From: Pontederia crassipes
Lineage: Eukaryota; Streptophyta; Magnoliopsida; Commelinales; Pontederiaceae
NCBI GenBank assembly: GCA_030549335.1
Contig: CM060188.1
Coordinates: 43,985,696 to 44,049,695 of the forward strand
Reading direction: 5' to 3'
DNA: 64,000 nucleotides
Shown here in pieces: positions 45,689 through 57,130 of this stretch. How positions within the stretch are numbered: the stretch's first letter is position 1; each line of letters opens with the position of its first letter. The notes under the pieces were generated by a model, which was not told where the DNA came from, did not search any database, and saw nothing but the letters and a program-made list of their open reading frames with translations. The translations under genes were made by a program, and so were the position numbers.

Positions 45689-46087
45689 ATGAAAGGAGTC
45701 ATGAGATTCAGCAAGCGAGGAAAGCTCAGTCCTTGCTATGTAGGCCCATTTGAGATACTCGAGCTGGTAGGCGAGGCAGCATGCAGACTGGCTCTACCCC
45801 CATCTTATGGGAAAGTGCACAATGTATTTCATGTATCCATACTCAAGAAGTACAAGCACGATGCTGCAAATGTTCTGAGGATACAGGAGCCAGATATAGC
45901 TGCAGATTTATCATTCGCTGAGTATCCAACACATATGGTGGATCGCAAAGTGCAACGTCAAAAGAACAAGGATGTCCCCATGGTCAGAGTAGCTTGGCGT
46001 CACCATAGCAGAGATGATGCAACATGGGAGCTCGAGTCGGAAATGCGCCAAGAATTTCCTCACCTTTTCGGTAAGCCCTCTACTTAG
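45689..46087 (+). pseudogene. integrase C-terminus with chromodomain
   Basis: The 132-residue open segment starts with the GPF/Y-type module (KRGKLSPCYVGPFEILELVG, YGKVHNVFHVSILKKY). It ends in a chromodomain (DRKVQRQKNKDVPMVRVAWR, then DATWELESEM). A chromodomain in this place marks chromoviruses; its known role is to steer integration to particular chromatin. Confidence 0.9.
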
Positions 46088-46128
46088 TGCAAAATTCGAG
46101 GACGAATTTTTTTTTAAGGGGGTAAGAA

Positions 46129-48062
46129 TGTAACAACCAACAAAAAGATAAAAAAAAGAAAAAGAACCAGAATTTTAATCGCACGGCCGATAGAAAGAAA
46201 TAAAAGGCCCAATGCCACTCAAAGTTGGTAAAGGAAAAGTTTAAATCTAATCTCATCAGATTTGTTTGGGGGAGAGAGAGGATATATAAGATGAGACAAA
46301 TTAGTTAAACCTCTTTCTTCCTCGGCAAAAGTCACGACCCTCTCCCTGTTCTGCCTCCCTCTCGTTCTTCTTCGTGCGTGAGCAGAAACAGGAGCAATCT
46401 GATTGTTGTTCTTGGTGCAAGGGTAGGCAGGGTCTTCTCTTTCTCTCTATCAGATCCCTTCGCTTTTCCTTACGTAGCCCTCTGCACCGTTTGGATTGCA
46501 GGCGGCAAAAGAAAAGAGCAAGAACAGGGGTAGAAAACGTAGGAAACAGAGGGGGACCGGGATCAATTTTTTGACGAACGGAAAGACGGATTGATCGCAA
46601 ATCGAGGTGGATGAATCGAAATCACCTTGCATGACCCCTGAATAACGTTAAATCATGCCCTAATCATACAAGTAAAGAAGAAGAGGAAAAGATGGTTCAA
46701 GTTCCTTGTTTTGCCTTGCTTGATTTTCTTGAATTCATTGATTGATTGATTATTTGCATGCATAATTCATTGTTTGTTGATATGGGGTTGTGTGATTGAT
46801 TTGCTAGGGATAGTAATTAGGTTAGATTGAGATTGCATCGAAGAATTTACAAAATTCGAGGGTTCTGCAAGTTTTCTGGATGTCGACCGGTTCGTATGCA
46901 TCGCAGTAACCGGTCGACCGATAACTTGCATGCAGCCGCTTTCTGGACATGTCGACCGGTCGATCGATTCCTGTTATCGGTCGACCGATCATTCCCCATC
47001 AGGTCGATCATTCAACTGAACGGATCAACCGACCCGCAGACAATCGATCGACCGTTCCCCTGAATCGGTCGACCGATTTCCCAGAAAATTTTTTATTATA
47101 TTTATTAATTATTTTCCTTTTATCCAGATATTATATATATATGATTGATCTTATTGTCTGACACCACAGAGATCCCTCACTAATTTACATGATTTACTCT
47201 GTTATTGATTTATTTCACATTGATCCTATCGTATCGGTTGAATCAAGAACAAAGAGCTACAAGTTATTAAAAAATGATTAATAAATTCAGATGAAAGATT
47301 AATGATGGGTTGCCAGTCTAAGCCAAGTGCATCAAGATAAGGGTCGCTCCCTTGATCATGGTTTGATCACCCATTGACCCGCACAAGGTCATATCGTTTG
47401 CTGGACATACCCCAAGAATTAAAGGCACTCAAAGTCATCCTGATTGCTAATTAATAACCAAGATCAAGAAGCAAGTTTAAGTCAAGTCAAGTATGCCATG
47501 ATTCCAAGTTTAATATATATTATTGATCCTCCTGATTCATGATATCGCTGATCTTATTCTTATTATGATCCATGATACTGATATGTTATCTTTCACGTTC
47601 AAGTTAAGCATGATTATTTATCGCTGATTATTATATTCATGTCATGCATTGTATATCATGTGGTTCCCCACTAAGCTGTAAAGCTTACGGGAGGAACTCC
47701 TCCTCTGTGTCTGATTTTCACAGGACCAGGTCAGTGACGTGGTGGAGTAGGCGTGTGGTGATGAAGCTCTGGCGATAGGACAACACATGAACCATAGGGC
47801 TTTTAGAGTGTTTATTAGTTTTCATTTACCTTCCGCATTTTAGTTTCATGATGTAGAACTTATTTTATTTCTTTAGCAATGATATAGCCACTTTTAGACT
47901 TCCGCAAATTAAAGTTATCATTTATCTTTATTTCTTTTTTTCCGTTGACGTGTCTCGGTCATTGACTGAGATATGGTCAATATTATGATCAAGTTATAGC
48001 ATGCCGTAGCGTCTTCAAGTTGGTCTTCGCCACATGGCGGGGGTCGATTTGGGGGCGTTACA
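46129..48062 (+). repeat. 3' LTR of gypsy element 1
   Basis: 1934 bp, about 97-98% like the 5' LTR by eye. It is preceded by the purine-rich tract AAGGGGGTAAGAA (46116-46128). Confidence 0.95.
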
Positions 48063-48067
48063 ATATT

Positions 48068-48400
48068 AGACATCTCTTGAATATGCTCCTTCATAGTATG
48101 ATTTGGTCGCTTCCGATAAGAGTCAAATTTGACCATGAGCATCCGCTTGGTGGTTGTGGTACTTATTGCGGAGCACCACTCGCATTTCAAATATTATCTT
48201 ATAGGCTTCGAATTCACACAAAAGAAAATTGTTCAATGTGCTCAGCAACGTAATGCGAGCAATACGATTCTTTTCGGATCAGGTCTGATATGTGCCTCCA
48301 TGTCTCTCTGGCATTAGACATTATTTTCACGTGCAAATTTATTGACAACATAATTAATGGTTTCCAAGATCTCTTATTCTTCTAAGAGATATTAGACTTT
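48068..48400 (-). pseudogene. old copia fossil, piece 4: gag
   Basis: Minus-strand translation gives a copia gag block (MLMVKFDSYRKRPNHTMKEH, IQEMSN) starting exactly after the gypsy target duplication. It is the 5' part of the fossil continued at 39365. Its 5' LTR was not found to the right. Confidence 0.75.
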
Positions 48401-48770
48401 GAGGTGTCAAATATCACAATATCATCGTTTAGCTTTTTATTCTTGTTCAGATGAGCAATTATTATTTTGAAAGTTATGGTCTAGTTTGGTCACAAAATAA
48501 GAGAAATCATTGTTATGCATGTTATAACTTATTCGCAAAAGTATACATAATAAAATAATAATACTCTCATATCTTATTATCATCAAGAAATATTATCATT
48601 CATTATATTAACAATGCAAGAAAATTAATCTAAGTTTTTTAAATAAAATTATGAATTAACACATAATTTAAAATTGTTTACTCTATGAATTTTGAATCAA
48701 TTTATAATTCAAAATCATCGAAATTCATTTCTTATGGCACTCTAAATTATTTCTAATCGCTAAGACAATC
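48401..48770. other. unassigned AT-rich interval
   Basis: Probably the eroded 5' leader or LTR of the copia fossil, but no LTR ends, primer site or duplication are visible. Confidence 0.35.
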
Positions 48771-48771
48771 A

Positions 48772-48930
48772 GGGCTATTCCTGAGGGGTATCAATTCGAT
48801 AACAAACACAGAGATCGAGAGGTCACGAGTTTTAATCTCACAAACGAGGTGAGATGTATGTACTCCTTTATTTCATTCTTTAATATCCTTGTATTAAGTC
48901 TATGGATCTCCCTATGTACCAAAAAAATCA
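48772..48930 (+). repeat. possible tRNA-derived SINE fragment
   Basis: GAGGTCACGAGTTTTAATCTC (48819-48839) resembles the B box and flank of plant SINEs (GAGGTCACGGGTTCGAATCC type). It lies about 35 bases after a weak A-box-like GGTATCAATTCGATAA. The 3' end runs to an A-rich stretch near 48920. No target duplication was established. Confidence 0.33.
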
Positions 48931-49139
48931 ACAAATGATTTCCATTTAATAGTGTTAAACTGTATGCAATATTTTAAAATTTATAGAAAAATTCTAAGAA
49001 AATACATATTTTTCCTAATTTTTTAAAATTTTAAAATAGATATTTTCTATTTTATAATTATTATAATATTATGGTGAAAAATAGAAAAGAAAAAAATTAT
49101 TTATTGAGCCTCTCTAATGGCTTAGTTGTCATTATTTAT
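48931..49139. other. AT-rich interval
   Basis: Nothing recognised. Confidence 0.5.
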
Positions 49140-50347
49140 TCGTATAGGATCAATTCCTAGCTTTAAGAGAGGAGAGAATAGCTGAGGGTGCTACTTTGGA
49201 TGAAAACCATATATATTATGTGTAGTCGGGGGTGCACATAAGAAACGAGTATATGGCTTGGGGTCACATGCAAGTTACTATTATGCTAAGGCTTCTACTT
49301 CTGCGTCACGTAAGGTTGATGCGCAAAATGCTCTAGAGGTTAATGAACAAGTGCAAGTTGTGCTTTCTTCTATGCGTGTCCACATGGAGCAATGGGTTGA
49401 GGACATGGTCAATGTGAGGATGCATCAGCGCGAGTTAGAGATACGTGCATCTGTTGCTGATGAATTGCGAGAGGATTTTAAAGCACGATTTTCGCAAATA
49501 CAATGACAGTTTCAAATGCAAATAAAAAAGATGATGTCTACTCACTCAATGCCTCAATCTGCTCACCAACACACTCATCAACCATGTGCTAACAATGGCT
49601 CTATGTCTCAGGATGATGGCCCTAGCCTTCATGTGTAGCAGCCAACCTTAAGCATGTAGATGTAGTCTTTTGGAGATTGCACTTTATGATTACATCTTAT
49701 ACTTTGATGATGGCTTAGCGTCCTATGTTTTGATGTTTTATAACTTACATCATGGAATGTTTTGTATGAATGTTTAAATTTAGTTAAATGGTAAGTTTGA
49801 TTACTTTAGAAAGAAGTATCATTTCTATATATTGATTGTGTACCATATATGTGGCAAATTAATTAAGTTATTGCCTAAGACATTTTATAGTTTTTTTATT
49901 TGAAAAGAACATTTATAATTGAAATATCAGTCAAATAGGAATTGGAAAAATAATCAAATATTAAAAAAATTCATATGTTGAATTTGATTTCAATTAGCTA
50001 GCGTCATTCCTTTGCAAATAGAAGAATAAATTAGACAATTGGCGAGAGACATTTGCGAGACCACCGAGGGCTAGTTTATCGCAAATCTGCTAACAAAATG
50101 GCAAGGGATATTAACGAGGACTAACGAAGGAGCAATATAGCTTGGTAATTACCGAGAGAAAAAAAGCCCTTGCTAAACTCATGCTAAAAATCAGCAAGAG
50201 ACCAATCTCCTTGCAAAAATCTACAAGGGCCTGAACTATAAGGGAAACGTGTCACTTGCAAATACCTTGCTATATTAAATATAGCGAGGGATTACCTTGT
50301 CTTAGCAAGGGATTATGCCCTTATTATTAGACAATTTTCTTGTAGTT
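49140..50347 (+). mobile_element. 3' part of a CACTA (En/Spm) element
   Basis: The coding-like part (about 49190-49640) reads SHASYYYAKASTSASRKVDA, VNEQVQVVLSSMRVHMEQWV and ELEIRASVADELRE, the style of the C-terminal region of plant Ptta/En/Spm-type proteins. This is followed by a Gln/His-rich tail. From 50030 there are repeated GCAAGGGATT/CTTGCTAAA units (subterminal array), and the sequence closes with AATTTTCTTGTAGTT at about 50347, one base off the CACTA end CTTGTAGTG. The left end is missing. Confidence 0.6.
49258..49506 (+). pseudogene. CACTA transposon protein C-terminal fragment
   Basis: An 82-codon open stretch with a heptad-like helical pattern (VQVVLSSMRVHMEQWVEDMV, RMHQRELEIRASVADELRED). 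It matches the general look of the helical C-terminus of En/Spm-associated proteins. Start and upstream catalytic part are absent. It is assigned mainly by context (subterminal array and CACTA-like end downstream). Confidence 0.5.
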
Positions 50348-50846
50348 ATTTCATATTAGTACAACACCTTTACACAAATACTAGATTCTCCTAGTGGGCC
50401 TTGTGCCTTGCGGGAATAGTTTTCCATTTTTTCAAATACATGCACAAAAAATATGAAAAAAGTTGTCAAATATATTAAAATAAATTAGAAAAAATATATA
50501 TTATGATTTAGGTTCATTGATAATATATTTGTGATGACAAAGATCACTTTATTTCTCATTTTGTTCATACAGTCGAGATGCGTTGATCTAAAAAATAATT
50601 ACAAATATTTTTTTATCGGCGCAATCACGAGTTCGAGAAAAATAAAAAAGATTATATATAATACTAATTTTATTAATATATAACACTCCCCCCATAATTC
50701 ATTTTATAAGTTCTTAGAAATATTAATGTTAATTTTATTATAATTGCTTAAATTTGTCACAAGTATTTTGTTATTAGCTTAAAATTTTCATTTAAAAAAA
50801 TAATATGTGAGCATAAATGAAATGACTTGATCCAAATTATTCTATA
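50348..50846. other. unassigned AT-rich interval
   Basis: No gene. It ends with the left copy of the Mutator-like target duplication (50847-50856). Confidence 0.55.
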
Positions 50847-50856
50847 ATTTAAAAAA

Positions 50857-51263
50857 GGGTTATTTCCTCTAACCACCCCTAAACTATCGTGAATTACCAT
50901 ATCTAACCCCAAACTACGAACTTCATTTTTTGGGTACCTAAACTATCATGATTTTTCTAGTTTGGTCCAATTCCGTCGACTTTTTCGTTATTTTTTATTT
51001 TTCACATTTGTGAAAAGTTCATTATACCCCTACTTTCAATTGAATTCTATTTTTACATAAAATATTATATAATAATAAATAAAAAAATAATTAAAAAGAA
51101 AAAGAAAAACCAAACAGGGGGCTTGCCGCCCCCCTCCCCTTCGACGCAGGTCGATGAAGGGGCGGTCTGCGGTGACCCCCCCCCCCCCCCCTTTTCTCTT
51201 TCCCGGCGCCGGGAAAGAGAAAGGGGGGGCCGACACCCCCCCTCCGGCGCTGGGAAGGAGAAA

Positions 51264-51295
<32 letters not shown>

Positions 51296-51976
51296 GGGTC
51301 GCCGCCCCCTGCTGACCGGGGCGGGGCGGGAGGGGGGGGGGGGCGGCGACCTGCACCCCTCTTTCCCGGTGCCGGGAAAGAGAAGGTGGGGGGGGGGGGG
51401 GGGGGGGGGGGGAGGGGGTCGCCGCCCACCCTGCGTGCGTCGTCAGCGTCGACGACGGCAGGGGTGCGGCGACCCCCCTCTCTTTCCCGGCGCCGAGAAA
51501 GAGAAAGGTGGGGGTCGCCGCCCCCCTGCGTGCGTCGTCGTCGTCGACGACGATGGCAGGGGTTGCACGCAGGGGGGGTGGCGAACCACCCACCCCCCCC
51601 CCCCTAGTCCCCTCTCTTTCCCAGCGCCGGGAAAGAGAAAAGGTGGGCCCCCCTCTTTCGTCGACCTGCGTCGTCGATGACGCAGGTCGACGAAGAGGGG
51701 GGCGGCGAGCCCCCACATTTTTTTCTTTTTCTTTTAATTATTTTTATATTTATTATTATTTATTATTTTATGTAAAAATAGAATTCAATTGAAATGGGTA
51801 TAATGGACTTTTCACAAATGCGAAAAATAAAAAAAGAAAAGAAAAGTCGACGGAATTGGACGGAGTGACCAAATTGGAAAAATCGTGATAGTTTAGATAT
51901 GTAAAAAATGAAGTTCGTAGTCTGAGGTTAGATGTGGTAATTCGCAATAATTTAGGGGTGGTCAGAGAAAATAACC
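50857..51976. mobile_element. fold-back Mutator-like element with GC-rich palindromic core
   Basis: Long inverted repeats of about 265 bp (50857-51120 and 51715-51976) begin GGTTATTTCCTCTAACCACC and, on the other strand, GGTTATTTTCTCTGACCACC. Flanking 10-bp duplications ATTTAAAAAA match exactly (50847-50856 and 51977-51986). Duplications of 9-10 bp with long TIRs are known for Mutator-like elements. The core (51115-51715) is extremely GC-rich, with G and C runs and repeated self-complementary TTTCCCGGCGCCGGGAAAG units. No transposase. Confidence 0.88.
51115..51715. repeat. GC-rich core: palindromes and G/C runs
   Basis: At least five copies of (C/T)TTTCCCGG(C/T)(G/A)CCGGGAAAGAGAA-type palindromes (near 51200, 51245, 51362, 51485 and 51618) lie between homopolymer C and G runs of 10-30 bases. 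It also has CGTCGTCGTCGACGACGA-like palindromes. Many G-runs could form quadruplexes. Run lengths may be unreliable in the assembly. Confidence 0.85.
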
Positions 51977-51986
51977 ATTTAAAAAA

Positions 51987-52643
51987 TACCTTGACAATGG
52001 ATCATTTTCCATAAAAAATTAGGATAAATATGTTTCGAGTTAAATTAACCACTCCGCAATTGCTTCTATCAATTTTTAGAAGAAAAAAAGTACTATGTAT
52101 TTATATTATATTATATCTGTATATATATATATTCTTAAGATATGTTATATTTATTTTAATATGATACGTGATATATGATAATTGATTATACAGTAAAATA
52201 AAAACTAGAAAAATAATATAATATCATATATAATCTATTTAAATATGAAAATTTTGAATTTTTTATACATATGCATACTTTAATTAATGTTTTTATTAAT
52301 AAATGAGATTTGATTCAGACAAAAAAATTGAAAAATTAAATCTATAAGGATTAAAATGCTCAATCCCTCATATTTTTTCATGTACTCCTCGGTCTCTACC
52401 ATGCACGTCCATCCAATGCGCTGGGGGTGGGCATGCACGTACTCCAAAAAGGCCTACGACTACGTACAGGGACAAAAATAGGCAGCAAAATTAGTTGACA
52501 GAGTTGATTAATAGGATTATATTATAGGATCGACAGTAGTTAGAAGTTTAAGTTTCGATTCACCGAAAGTTCATGGTTTCCTTAGAGAATTGAATTGATT
52601 AGTCAAAATGTAGATTAAAAAGAAGGACATAAACAGGCAATCG
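51987..52643. other. unassigned AT-rich interval
   Basis: Nothing recognised. 52644-52648 (CTAGG) is the left target duplication of the next element. Confidence 0.5.
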
Positions 52644-52648
52644 CTAGG

Positions 52649-54520
52649 TGTAACGCCCGGAATTTTTAACAGAAAAAGAGGAAAAAAAGAATAAAAAAAA
52701 GATAAAAAGGGGAATAAAGAGATGATAAAATCTGAGTTGGATTTGATTTGATCAGGGAGAAGTTAAATTTTGATTTAAACTCTCATCCTCTCCCTATAAA
52801 TATGAGGTCAAATCAAATCAAAATCTCATTTTCATTTTCTCACGAAGCCGGCCCTAATTCTCCTCTACGTGCGCCCTTTTTAGTTCTTCTTGTCCTTGAC
52901 GGCCGCCGCCTTATAGGGGTCACGCCGGAGGACGCGAACGACGTCGGACGTGCACACGAACAAAGAGGAGCGGGCAGAGGAAGAGGAAGAAGAAGACAGC
53001 AGTAAAGTTTCTCGGACAAAAACTTTGAGGTATGGAACTAGGATAGATTCATAATAGAATCTTGATTTTAGACTTGAAGCATGTTCTAGGTCGTTCCTGG
53101 CTATTGCATAATGCGTTATGATGTTAATTTGTGCCGGCCATGGGCGGAGAAGGTGAACGGAACGCGAACTGCGCGTTCGCACAGTCTCTGCGTAAGATGA
53201 ACCCGGTCCGAGTTTACCCAAACCCGGTCCGGGCAGGTCCTTCGCCGGATCGCGTTCGGAGGAACTCGGCTCGGATCCGCCATTGTCGACGCTCGCCGAG
53301 CTCTGCAATCGAACGAACCCGATCCGGGTTGAAGACGACCCGGACCGAGTTCCTTGCACGATGAGTAGTCGGGCAAAACGACTATTCCAAGAAGAAGACG
53401 ACTCGACCCGACCCGGGTGTAACCCAAATCTAGCCCGGGCTGATCCCTAATTTTTATCGATGATGATTATGTTCTACCCGACCCAGGTTTATCCCTACTC
53501 GGTCCGGGTTCCGACCAGATTATGCTCATGCTTATGATCTTTTAATCCATGTTCCACATGATTAATTCTAATTTATGTATGATGATGATGATATCAATTT
53601 TATCCTTGATTTACTCTCCATGATTATGTCATTTATCCTGATTTAAAGTTCTTATCAAAATATGTTTTGTTTAATTAAAAGATGCAAGATAAAAGACGTA
53701 AAACGTTAAATGGAGAGCTATTTTATGATGGACTGATGACGAACAGTTATGGACTGTCCTCGGACAGTTATGGGCTGACTTCTGTCAGTTATGGGTTGGC
53801 TTTGTCAGTTATGATGATGATGATGGACGAGTTGAGGCAGGCCTCCCCGTGGGTTGAAATATACTCCAAATAAGTCAAAGATGAAAATTAAGATAAAGAA
53901 GAAGATGAACACATATGAATAAAGAACATTTCTCATAATGTTGGCTTTTGCCTTATCTTATGATGATTATTTATGATATCTAATTCATATATTTCTATGC
54001 ATGCTCTTATCATTCCATATTATGATTATGATTCACTTTCCTATCTGATGATGATGTTACATTTTATGATTCATGCCTAGTATCATGATCCTACTATGAT
54101 GTTTATCTTACTTCCATACTGAGTTGAAAAACTCATAGGGAGCTTTCTCCCTTGCATGTTCTTAAATGCAGGCCAAGGTTTCAATGATGATGGTGGCCAA
54201 CGATGACAAATCGAGCTTGTATGTGGCTGCACATGGTTATCGAGTCCTTTAGACGATGGATAGCTTTTTCTTTTCTTTTTAGCATTTGATGTATTAGAAG
54301 CTTTCCTTTAGACTCCTATGAAGTCAGTTATCAATCTTCCGCATTCCATGATGTTACTTTCTTTATTTTTAATGATGATTTAATTATTTCGCATTTATCA
54401 TTACTAAGTTGACCAATCAAAGTCTTCCATTCGGTCAACATGATGTACACGTAAGGATGACCTGTAGCGTTCTCGAAGCGTATTCTGCCATGTGGCGGGG
54501 TGCGATTTGGAGGCGTTACA
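52649..54520 (+). repeat. 5' LTR of gypsy element 2
   Basis: 1872 bp, TGTAACGCCC...GGCGTTACA, with a TATA box (CTATAAATATGAGG near 52794). It holds an island of CCCGGTCCGGGTT-like motifs (53200-53515), GATGAT repeats near 53582 and a short repeat of CAGTTATGG(A/G)CTG units at 53740-53815. A degenerate initiator-Met-type primer site follows (GGTATCATAGCC, from 54525). Confidence 0.93.
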
Positions 54521-54894
54521 GTTAGGTATCATAGCCTAAAGTTAGGCCATTTTCATGTCCTAAAGTATGAAGTCAAGTCCATGTGCAAGCGCCACAAGCA
54601 GTCACCGTGCCACCTGCAGTCAAGTAAGTTTATCTTGTCTCTTAAGATGTAGGATGTTTTCTAAGATGATGATGTATGATGATGTAGATGCCTCCACACC
54701 GTGCACCTGTTACTAGAGGTTGGGGTCGAAGGCGACCTCGAAATAGTGGCGGGATGGGAAATCCACTACAAGAGGGGACGGACCAGAATGATGTTCAGAT
54801 GAGTCAGGCTCTAGCTGTGGAGCCGACTGTGTAGTCCCCACTGGTGCAGCCCCCACCATGACGGGCACCAACGACTCCGTCAGTATCGATATTA

Positions 54895-55910
54895 TTGGTT
54901 CAGGTCGTACCAGTGATGACATCATCGGTGCAGCTTCCTTCTGTGCAGCTTACGCCACCAGTGTCCTCTAAGGACACTACTCAAGCATTCATGAAGTTAT
55001 GCCCTCCGGAGTACGATGGTTTGGGCGAATTTGACAAGGCTGAGAGATGGCTGAGGACAATTAAAGTGAAGCTGCAACAGATGAACTGCGGTGAAGAAAA
55101 GAAGGTTCTGTTGCCACCAACGTATTAACTGAGGATGCTTTGGACTGGTGGAGAACTGTGATTGACACACAGTATGATGGACAGAACAACGTTCCGTGGG
55201 AACGTTTCTGTGAAGCATTTTAGGCATGCTACTTTCAACCATACCAGCGTGCACTGAAGCAGAGGGAGTTCCTACAACTGAGCCAAGATTAGATGACAGT
55301 GGCTCAGTACTATGTCAAGTTCATTCGTTTGGAGAAGTATAGCACTCTCAAGATGAGTGACAGACAGAAGGCGGACCATTTTTGCCAAGGCTTGAACCCG
55401 ACCATCAGGACCAGCACCCTAGCTGGCCAATGTGCTAATGTGAGCCTGACAGTGGAGTTGGCAACCACGATGGAAAGGAATTATGCTAGAGAGCAACAAG
55501 AACTGAAAGATGTGAAAGAAAAGGCTCCCATGCAACCCCCTGCTCAGAACCAACCACGATGGAATGACCGTCGTCGGAATCGAGGAGGACCCGACCATAG
55601 GAACCAACGTCGAGATAATCAGGCAAGACCTTATGAGCCTCTTGAGGCTAACCGCCAACCACAGTCCCAGTATCAAGTAAAGATGATGAACATAAAGTTA
55701 AAAGATGTTTATGATGAAGAAGAATTAAGTCATGACCCCTTTTTTGCGGCCCCAACGTCAGCAGCTCCAGCAGCAAGCACAGGGTACTGGTGCCTGTCCC
55801 CATTGTAGGAGATTCCACATTGGGGAGTGTAGGATGAAGGCTGGGGTATGCCTGCATTGTGGTCAACAAGGACATTTCATTTGTGATTGTCCTACTAAGA
55901 AGGATGAACC
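54895..55910 (+). pseudogene. gypsy gag fossil with zinc knuckle (element 2)
   Basis: Capsid-like text PPEYDGLGEFDKAERWLRTI, YYVKFIRLEKYSTLKMSDRQ and the knuckle CLHCGQQGHFICDCP (about 55848-55895) appear in order. Broken. Confidence 0.87.
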
Positions 55911-56268
55911 CGCACTAGCTCAGTGTGGAAACAACATGGTGCGTGGACGAGTTTTCCACTTAGAAGAAGATGCATTACCGGCGGACATCGAAGTCATTAG
56001 AGATACACTATCCATAGCCAGTCTTCCTACTACAGTGCTATTTGATTTGGGTGCATCACACTCTTTCATATCTAAAGACTGTGCTACTGCTTTGAGTTTG
56101 CCTCTACGTGATATAAGTAACCCTATGGAGGTAACCACTCCTATGGGAATGCTCTACGCCACTAAGTACCTTCCTGAGGTACCAGTAGAGATACAGGGTA
56201 AGAATTTTTCTGCAGATCTGGTAGTTATCCCCATGACGGACTACGATATTATTCTTGGTATGGATTGA
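55911..56268 (+). pseudogene. gypsy aspartic protease fossil (element 2)
   Basis: The open frame running from the zinc knuckle carries the protease site TTVLFDLGASHSFISKDCA near 56030-56085 and [15 protein letters not shown] at the end. Confidence 0.85.
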
Positions 56269-56406
56269 CTATCCTACCATGACGTAGTCGTACTATGCAA
56301 ACAGAAGAAGGTAATCATTGGTATTCAAGTTGAACGCAAGGCCACGGTTAGAGGTACCACAGGAAAGGACGAGAATGTTATCATATCTGCCCTAAAAGCA
56401 CAGAGG

Positions 56407-57130
56407 ATGATACAGAAGGGATGCAGAGGTTTTCCTACAAATGTGATGACGACGGACAACCCATGGACCCAACTACAATATCTGGATGTAGTTCGGGAAT
56501 TTTCGGATGTCTTTCTTGACGACATTTCCGGATTACCACCTCCACGAGAGATTGATTTTCGGATCGATCTCCTTTTAGGCACTGCCCCGATCTCGAAGGC
56601 CCCCTACAGGATGGCATCGGTCGAGATGCATGAACTGAAGAAGTAAATTCAGAAACTTTTAGACAAGGGGTTTATCAGGCCGAGTGTATCTCCTTGGGGT
56701 GCTCCAGTGCTTTTTGTTAAGAAGAAGGACGGCTCTCTAAGACTGTGCATCGACTACCGGATGGTAAACAAAGCCACAGTCAAGAATAAGTACCCTCTAC
56801 CGTAGATGGATGACCTCTTTGACCAACTTTCCAATGCCGCAGTGTTTTCCAAGATTGACTTACGAAGTGGGTACCACCAGCTTAGAGTAGCCGATGAAGA
56901 TGTACAGAAGACGGCTTTCCGATCAAGGTATGGTCACTATGAATTTCTAGTGATGCCTTTTGGACTGACGAACGCCCCTGTAGCTTTCATGGATCTCATG
57001 AACTGGGTGTTCAGACCATACCTAGACCAGTTTGTCATCGTCTTCGTAGATGACATCCTGGTCTATTCGGAGAATGAAGAACAACACAAGGAACACTTGA
57101 AAATAATTTTGGAAAAGTTAAGGCAGCACA
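56407..57130 (+). pseudogene. gypsy reverse transcriptase fossil (element 2)
   Basis: Segments include [70 protein letters not shown] and the active-site block [10 protein letters not shown] near 57045. Broken. Confidence 0.92.

Larger units (their letters stand above)
39366..48062 (+). mobile_element. Ty3/gypsy chromovirus (Tekay/Del-like), complete outline
   Basis: The element is flanked by exact 5-bp duplications ATATT (39361-39365, 48063-48067). LTRs are at 39366-41298 and 46129-48062. The primer site is at 41303 and the purine tract precedes the 3' LTR. The order is gag, zinc knuckle, protease, reverse transcriptase, RNase H, integrase, chromodomain, the gypsy order with a chromovirus tail. 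The outline is whole but the coding part is broken, with several breaks. By eye the LTRs differ at about 45 of 1933 positions (about 2.3%), or about 0.9 million years at an assumed 1.3e-8 per site per year. It is inserted in the old copia fossil, in its gag. Confidence 0.95.

Noticed and set aside
51036-51792. Long Pro-, Gly- and Arg-rich ORFs on both strands
   Set aside because: They arise from homopolymer C/G runs and palindromes inside a fold-back element. No domain, and overlapping frames are open in all directions.
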